Assembly: GCF_003597395.2 (NCBI RefSeq)
Contig: NC_133771.1
Coordinates: 133,531,957 to 133,595,956 of the forward strand
Origin: Chelonoidis abingdonii
Taxonomy: Eukaryota > Chordata > Testudines > Testudinidae
Reading direction: 5' to 3'
Length of the DNA: 64,000 nucleotides
The notes beneath the pieces were generated by a model. That model did no database searches and was not told where the DNA came from. It saw nothing but the letters and a program-made list of their open reading frames with translations. Within the stretch, counting starts at the first letter, position 1. Every line of letters starts with the position of its first letter. A program made the position numbers and the translations under genes. Shown here in pieces: positions 58,405-64,000 of the stretch.

Positions 58405-58945
58405 TACCAGTGTTGCTGATTATTGTATTTCAAATCTCAAAATATGTGCCAGCAATGCCCCTCTGCTATGTACATTGGCCAAACTGGACAGTCACTATGT
58501 AAAAGGATAAATGGACACAAGTCAGATATTAGGAATGGCAAACATTTCAATCTCCCTGGACACAGAATAGCAGATTTAAAGATAGCCATCCTGCAGCAAA
58601 AAAACTTAAGGAACCAGACTCCAAAGAGAAACTGCTGAGCTTCAGTTTATTTGCAAATTTGACACCATCAGCTCAGGATTAAACAGAGACTGTGAATAGC
58701 TAGCCAACTACAAAAGCAGTTTATCCTCTTTGGTGTTCACACCTCAGCTGCTAGAAGAGGGCCTCATCCTCCGTGATTGAATTAATCTCGTTATCTCTAG
58801 ACTGATTCTTGCCTGCATATTTATACCTGCCTCTGGAAATTTCCACTACATGCATCCAACGAAGTGGGTATTCACCCACGAAAGCTTATGCTCCAATATA
58901 TCTGTTAGTCTATAAGGTGCAACAGGACTTTGTCACTTTTCTCAA
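58405..58945 (+). mobile_element. Penelope-like element, endonuclease end and 3' tail
   Basis: The 3' end of a Penelope-like retroelement: the GIY-YIG endonuclease relic (58423-58690), a short spacer, then the conserved tail. In the tail GCATCCAACGAAG (58852-58864), the hairpin GTGGGT-ATTC-ACCCAC (58864-58879), GAAAGCTTATGCTCC and TGTTAGTCTATAAGGTGC are seen. It is the only place here where the tail is joined to coding sequence and so names the tails at 4041 and 21709. RT absent. Confidence 0.8.
58423..58690 (+). pseudogene. GIY-YIG endonuclease relic of a Penelope-like element
   Basis: Penelope elements join a reverse transcriptase to a GIY-YIG nuclease that nicks the target. The 71-residue frame has CQQCP, then MYIGQTGQSLCKRINGHKSD with YIG as the second half of the motif and Arg in the expected helix. 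HFNLPGH and ADLKIAILQQ follow. After a frame change it continues with ELQFICKFDT and GLNRDCE (58638-58695), the usual E..LI.KF.T....GLN ending. The GIY strand is not clear and the Glu is out of frame, so it is inactive. Confidence 0.8.
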
Positions 58946-58949
58946 AATA

Positions 58950-59985
58950 TTTGTTTTCTTTAAAGCCCCAGCAGCTGGAGTCCTGGGATTTCATAAGTTT
59001 GTAGCCCTCATGGTTGAAGAGAAAAGTTTGAAAACATGTCCCAACTTTGTATCCTAATGGCTCAAAAGCTGAAAAGCAAATAATTATTTTAAACCTAATG
59101 ATTTTAAAGGCCATCTCATGATTTTTGGGATCACACTCATTTTTGGATATTGGGGTTGGCAATCTCTGAAGATCTTTTTATATGCAGCTAAGGCTACTTA
59201 ACAAAGTTGCTATGCTGTAGTTACTAAAGCAAAAGGGACTGGAATCACCATCATCCATCCTACACCGATGCCCATCACAGGAATATCTCAGCATTTTCCA
59301 TGTAAAATCGACAGCAATAATGAACTTCTAGCAGAGTTCATGAAGTCAGGGCTCTTCCTTTTTTGGGATAATAAACGCTCTGGTAGGGATTGTTTTAGAT
59401 TGTTTTAGGGTTTTCTTTTGTCTCTTGGTTGACTTGTTTGTTTTTAGGGGGAGGATGACATTTAGATAGATAAGGGTGTCAGTATGACAGTTCATTGACT
59501 TTGCTCTGGATTATTGTGTCATAGATAGCTGCATTTAAGCAGCTTTAGTGGCTTTATCATGAAGATCATTTGATGATATAGTATTAATATATAAATAAAT
59601 ATGGTAGTGTTTTGAGACCCTGTTCTGAAAAGTTTACCATCTAAGCCACGACACATCAAGTTGGCATAACAAACAGTTGGTAAGAATAGGGAAGGCAAGA
59701 CAAGGAAAACAGTAATTACATATTTACATAGACCAGCTGTTTACCCAGATAGATGGTTTTGAGTTGATAGGGTTTTTTAATAAATTATATGCTGTAATTA
59801 AGATAAATACCAGAAGTCTGTCTGGATATCTACAGAGCCATCCTCTGCAGCATTATAGTAGAAGTGGATTTTGAGGACAGGGTTTTATGGACTATTTTTG
59901 AAGAGGATGTGCTGTCTACAAGGGCAGTTTGAAAAAGGAACCTAGAAGATGCATTTAGGAGAAATGGAGAAACTGTGGGTGGAAG
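58950..59985. other. No recognised features
   Basis: AT-rich DNA, nothing supported. Confidence 0.4.
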
Positions 59986-59989
59986 TTGC

Positions 59990-60285
59990 CATCATTGGCA
60001 GATTAAATGGGACAATGGGAAACATAACAAGATGCAAGAGTGGCTAAGCAGGGAATGACTAAGTTGTGAACAACCTTAAAGGGAAGGATCAGAAGCTCAT
60101 ATTGGATGCAGTGCACCAGTAGTTGACTCAGAAGGCGTGACACTATGCAACTGAAGTTACTGGGAGTTTTATTATTGACATGAGTGAGCACAAGATCAAA
60201 TCCAAAGAGGGCAGGACATGGTCAGAATAACAGGCCATGAAGATTATTTTACCAGCAGCATCTTGATTGCTCTTCAAGGGAGCAA
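59990..60285 (-). pseudogene. L2-type LINE RT C-terminal relic, antisense (second copy)
   Basis: Minus strand: SNQDAAGKIIFMACYSDHVLP (near 60270-60210), then LLVHCIQYELLILPFKVVHNL (60130-60065 region). Same closing RT pattern as 56960-57560 and the same orientation, with a gap between the two blocks. They could be one family or pieces of one broken copy. Confidence 0.6.
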
Positions 60286-60289
60286 AATG

Positions 60290-60483
60290 GCTGTCAGTAA
60301 GCCCAAAGTGGAGGAGATGTGCTGGCCGCCGCTTCCCGCAGCCCCCATTGGCCTGCAGTGGCGAACCGTGGCCTGTGGGAGCTACAATTGGCCGAACCTT
60401 TGGACGTGGCAGGTAAACAAACCAGCCCAACCCACCAGTGGGCTTACCCTGGCAGGCCACAGGCCAAAGGTTGCTGATCCCCG
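60290..60483. mobile_element. hAT-type element, one end
   Basis: A GC-rich segment with CCATTGGCCTGCAGTGG and GTGGGAGCTACAATTGGCC ends in CAAAGGTTGCTGATCCCCG. Inverted, this gives CGGGGATCAGCAACCTTTGG, a CAGGGGTCGGCAACC-like hAT terminus. The left end is not visible. It abuts the antisense LINE relic. Confidence 0.6.
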
Positions 60484-60489
60484 ATTTAT

Positions 60490-61105
60490 AGGATGGGCTT
60501 TTTGGTGATGCATGTGACATAGATTGGCTGTTCTCAGCCTAGTGGACAGGTGTCAACATTACAAAAAATCATCACCACACTTAGTATTATTTGGAACTCT
60601 TGTTGATAAATTAAATGGACATGGAGAAGTAATTACTCTGTCCACTGTACTATAGCCCCTCCAGGTCCAATATGAGGCATATTGCTAAGAAAGGATGATG
60701 AGGCTTGCATTGTTGCTGTCCATAGTTAGTCTTATCTGTGGATCAATAATGAACTTCAGCTGTCAATCTGGTATTTCCAAAGCACTAACTTTACTTAAAA
60801 TGGCTTATTTGACCTAATGGTTTTTCCATGAAATTCTGAAGGTTTTTCCTCAGGGGGGACTTACTAATTGAAATGGTCTCCTTTTGTTTTCTCTAATCCT
60901 CTTCCTCATCCACCCAAAAGCCTTTTCTTGAATGACAGATTTTTTTTTGCAGTTACATGACATGTTATAAAATGTTAAATTACCTTATTTTCATTGTTCT
61001 AGGATAATTTTTCAGTGTGATTTCCAGAATGTAAAGAGGTCCAGCTACCATATTTTCTAAAACTTGAAATGATCATGAATGATTTCTTGTCTTATTACTT
61101 CAGTC
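60490..61105. other. No recognised features
   Basis: AT-rich DNA, nothing supported. Confidence 0.4.
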
Positions 61106-61109
61106 TTCT

Positions 61110-61860
61110 TCTTTAGCAGTTGTAAATGGGGAATCTCCATCCAGGGTTTCTAGTGGCATCCCACAGGGATCTGTTCCTGGCTCAATGTTATTAAATATCT
61201 TTATCAATTATCTGAAAGACTATAAAATGATTGCTGGTAAAGTTTGCATATGACACAAATTGGAATGATAAATTATAGGGACAGATGAGTTCTGCAGAAT
61301 GGTCTGGATCATTTGGTAAGCTAGGCTCATTTGAGCAACATTCAACCTCAAAAGGCAAAGCCATACAGGTAGGAACAATGCAGGGTCACACTTACAAGAT
61401 GAGGGACTGTGTTTAGAAAGCAATAACTTTGAAAGATGCTTTGGGTCATGGTGGATAACCTAGTGAGCTCCCAGTACAATGCTGTGGCTGAGAGTTAACA
61501 TTATTTTTTCATATACAAAGAGAGGAATGTCAAGCAGAATGAAAGGTGGTATCACTATTGCATATAATATTGGTGAGAACTTTTTTACTGCAATACCATG
61601 TTCACTTCTAGTATCAAACTCTTAACAAGATGTGCTCTAACTGGAAAGAGTTCAGAAAAGAGATGTAAGAATAGTAAGCTACATTAAAACAGTGATTCCT
61701 GTAATAGCACGGTAAACTCTATTATACTATTCAGCCATTATGTGGTGCTATAGAAAAATACCATAGTTAAATGAACCTCAGACATACTTGGCAAAGCATT
61801 AAAGGATCTTATGATGAGCACATCTGGTGTGTATAAGCAAGCTCTGTGACCAATCCATAT
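61110..61860 (+). pseudogene. L3/CR1 RT C-terminal relic
   Basis: SSGIPQGSVPGSMLLNIFIN (61150-61210 region) is the GVPQGSVLGPLLFNIFIND block of CR1/L3 reverse transcriptase. AGKVCI follows where KFADDTKL should be, so the catalytic Asp pair is lost. GHGG..PSEL-like text and the VQKRDVRI block (61650-61670) continue. Strong decay; the front of the element is absent. Confidence 0.7.
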
Positions 61861-61964
61861 CTGGTACAGGGGAACATGATGTGGTGTCAGGAGTAAAGTA
61901 AGAACAGAAACAGAAGGAGCAAAGCAACAAAATTGTGAAATCTCATCAACATGCCACTCTTTAA

Positions 61965-62720
61965 TGCCCTGGAGAACTTCAGCTTTGACAACCCTTCATA
62001 ATGGACAGACTGGAAACAGTGTTTTGCACAATTTTGAACTGCAAACAAATGCCATAGAAAAACTGGAGATATACAGGTATATTTAGTTTATGCTGTGGGG
62101 AAGCAGGCAAAGCATATCTTAGAATCCTTTGACTTTACTAATGACAGGCACAAAGATGACTATGAAGTGGTTCTGACTATGTATGATGCATACATTATTC
62201 CTCAAAAAAAAGTGTTTTATGAAAGAGCATGTTTTTGCCAGAGAATGCAAGAATCAGAGGAAATATTGAATGTTTTATGAGAGCTCTGCATACATTGACT
62301 AAAAACTGAATTTTTTAGGGGGAATGCAAAACATGAAAATATCAGACAGATCAGTTATTGGGTTAACAGATAAAAACCTTTCACAATAGCTACAATTGAA
62401 GAGATTTAAATCTAGCCACAGCTATACAGATAGCAAAGCTGTCAGAATCAGTTGAACAAAAGGCAGGAGCAACTTTAAAAACCTGAAACTAGTTTGGAAG
62501 CTATAAACAGACACTTGAGTGTTAAAAGTCATTATCATAAAACCCTTAAGGCAAGGGGAAAGAATTCCCAGGCTTTGACAGACAAATTCCAGCCTACATA
62601 CACAATGTGTAGGAAACACTCATATCCCAAGAAATGATGCACACCCAACCAGAGGTGCACTGTGTAATAAATGCATGAAATATAAACACTTTGCAGTTGT
62701 TTTATGCAACAAAGCAGTCA
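61965..62720 (+). pseudogene. Gypsy gag relic with zinc knuckle
   Basis: The capsid region shows LENFSFDNPS, then AKHILESFDF, DDYEVVLTMYDAYIIPQKKVFYERACFCQRMQ (62095-62280; listed as family blocks, the ERACFxQRxQ block being typical). After stops comes a region to the knuckle CNKCMKYKHFAVVLC (62662-62706). The knuckle reads CX2CX4HX5C, one residue longer than the usual CX2CX4HX4C. Stops at 62279 and elsewhere show that it is inactive. Confidence 0.75.
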
Positions 62721-62754
62721 AGGAGTTGACTCATATATTACAGATAGTCAAAAG

Positions 62755-63180
62755 CTAGTGTTTTTGGGATCTATAGACAAACTAAAAATTCATGGCAAGA
62801 CTATTGATTTTAAGGGCTTGTTTACACTTAAAATACTCCAATTCTGCTGCTGTAGTACTTCAGTGAAGACACTACCTATGCCAATAGGAGGGATTCTCCT
62901 GGTGGCATAGGTACTCCACTTCTCCAAGAGGCAGTAGCTAGGTTGACAGAAGAATTCTCCTGTCTATACTGGGGTTTAGGTTGGTTAAACTGTCATTTGG
63001 GATGTGGATTACCTAGTGTAGACCAGGCCTAAAACTGACTCAGAAGCTGACATCATAGTCCTCTCAGAAGGGATTTACAATCACCTTCAACCCCTCCCAG
63101 AGCTGAAATCACCTGACACAGATCTGAGTAGCCCTAGAGCTATTCTGAACTGTATGGGCCACTTCTCTACAGAAACAACT
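62755..63180 (+). pseudogene. Gypsy protease relic, interrupted by a MITE
   Basis: The part before the insertion has VFLGSIDKLKIHGKTIDF. After it come a DSEAD motif in place of the usual DTGAD/DSGAD, then IIVLSEGIYNHL and DLSSPRAIL. The MITE at 62814-63029 separates the two. Removing it with one copy of the TAA triplet leaves the reading phase continuous. The Gly of the active-site triplet is Glu here. Confidence 0.75.
62814..63029. mobile_element. PIF/Harbinger-type MITE with exact TAA duplication
   Basis: 216 bp, ends GGGCTTGTTTACACTTAAA and AGTGTAGACCAGGCC. TAA flanks both sides (62811-62813 and 63030-63032). Interior hairpins are GCCAATAGGAGGG/GATTCTCCTGGTGGC and GACAGAAGAATTCTCCTGTC. 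Related to 2510-2767. It sits in the Gypsy protease. Confidence 0.93.
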
Positions 63181-63359
63181 TACTAAGACAAAATGTAGGT
63201 AATGTAGATAATCAAAGGACCACAGATCAACAGCCTTCTCCACTGCAATGGAGAAGCCAAGATGACCTAGTGAGAAAGGTGGAAGAACTCAATGGGATTT
63301 TTATATTTATCACATACATTTATCACAACCTTGGGAAGATTTTGTTTTTGAAGATTACC

Positions 63360-64000
63360 TTTTGGGATTACCATTGAACCTGAAATTTTCCAAAGAAAGA
63401 TGGAGAATTTTTAACTAACACAAATGGAGCTGTGGTTTTCGTGGAAGATATTTGATATATGGATATTCGATGGCAAAACACAACAAAATGCTTCAGACTC
63501 TTAAGCCTAATTGGCCAGTCTGGACCAAAGCTAAACAAGAAGAAATGTGCTTTCCATCTACCCCAAATGGAGTTTTTGGGACAGACAACAAAGATATAAT
63601 CAGTCCTAGCCCTGAGAAAGTAAAAGAAATTCAAGAATTGAATGCACCAACTACTATACCATTACTGAGACTTATATTGGGGGTTTAAACTACTATGGTT
63701 GATGCCTGAAAGGCCTTCCTACAGTGACAAAACCACTGAATGAACTGTTAAAGTCCAACTCATCTTGTCTTTGGGGGCCAAATTAAGAAATTGCCTTTAA
63801 AAAGGTAAAAGAAATTATCTCAGCACCTCAAGTTCTCAAGTACTACAATGTTAATAAAACCACAGTGGTCAGTGCAGACACAAGTAGCTATGGCCTAGGA
63901 AGTATACTGTTGCAACAATGTGGTTCTAAGCAGAAGTCAGTGGCAGTTTGTTCTTGCACAGAATACAGAAAAATGATATGGAGAGATTGAAAATGAGTGC
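63360..64000 (+). pseudogene. Gypsy RT end and RNase H start
   Basis: LPFGITIEPEIFQRKME (63359-63409; the PFGxxxxPxxFQ block) directly follows sequence that should be 0.5 kb further upstream, showing a deletion. Then PNWPVWTKAKQ, EIQELNAPTT, GLPTVTKPLNELLK and FKKVKEIISAPQVLKYYN lead to VVSADTSSYGLGSILLQQ (63868-63921), where the first RNase H Asp (63877-63879) is present. Stops remain between blocks. Confidence 0.75.

Larger units (their letters stand above)
61930..64000 (+). mobile_element. Second Gypsy-type element: gag, protease, RT end, RNase H (runs off window)
   Basis: On the plus strand: gag (61965-62720) with its zinc knuckle, protease (62755-63180) split by a Harbinger MITE, a short RT remnant (63360-63680), and the start of RNase H (63780-64000). 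Most of the RT palm is deleted between protease and thumb. The right part lies beyond the window. Same general family as the relic at 400-3260 by motif style. Confidence 0.8.

Noticed and set aside
1..64000. CRISPR arrays, bacterial operons, phage or defence systems
   Set aside because: No regular spaced repeats, no ribosome binding sites or operon-like gene packing; the content is that of vertebrate repeat-rich DNA.

Overview
The window looks like nuclear DNA of a sauropsid, most probably a turtle or tortoise. It is AT-rich and dominated by decayed transposable elements: CR1/L3 LINEs with ORF1 esterase modules, Gypsy-type LTR elements, PIF/Harbinger and hAT DNA transposons with their MITEs, and Penelope-like tails. 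This mixture is how turtle and crocodilian genomes look. The species is inference, because no host gene anchors it. I found no convincing host coding exon, tRNA, rRNA, CRISPR array or bacterial feature. The long open frames are parts of transposons or chance frames in biased sequence.

Layout. 0-3.5 kb: a Harbinger MITE end, then a Gypsy pol relic (reverse transcriptase, integrase, 3' region) broken by an LTR fragment, a hAT remnant and a Harbinger MITE. 3.7-6.4 kb: an old SINE, a Penelope tail and CR1 3' ends, one tandemly duplicated. 6.4-12 kb: AT-rich DNA with nothing recognisable. 12-14.6 kb: two related hAT MITEs with 8-bp target duplications, a biased-composition MITE, a LINE zinc-knuckle relic and a SINE. 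14.7-19.0 kb: a 4.3 kb Harbinger element with terminal repeats, a broken transposase and an unusual CpG-rich minisatellite. 19-22.4 kb: LTRs and a Penelope tail. 24.6-26.9 kb: a CR1 on the minus strand with ORF1 and endonuclease but no reverse transcriptase. 27.7 kb: a tRNA-like SINE. 29.2-29.9 kb: a solo LTR. 30.0-34.3 kb: a nearly full-length but dead CR1.

35-49 kb: hAT and Harbinger MITEs, LTR-like stretches, CR1/L3 tails and a solo LTR with an exact 5-bp target duplication. 49.4-52.6 kb: an L3/CR1 copy starting at its ORF1, ending in a (TG)n(CA)n palindrome and a deleted reverse transcriptase. 52.6-53.15 kb: the front of another non-LTR element. 56.9-60.5 kb: antisense LINE pieces, a Penelope GIY-YIG relic with its 3' tail, and a hAT end. 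61.1-64 kb: an L3/CR1 piece and a second Gypsy (gag, protease, RNase H) whose protease is split by a Harbinger MITE with a perfect TAA duplication.

The region is therefore a nested record of insertions. The points most worth a second look are the hammerhead-like fold shared by three Penelope tails, the CpG-rich minisatellite frame inside the Harbinger element, the MITE insertions with readable target duplications, and the internally deleted CR1. Family names come from motif recognition and memory of such repeats; no database search was run.
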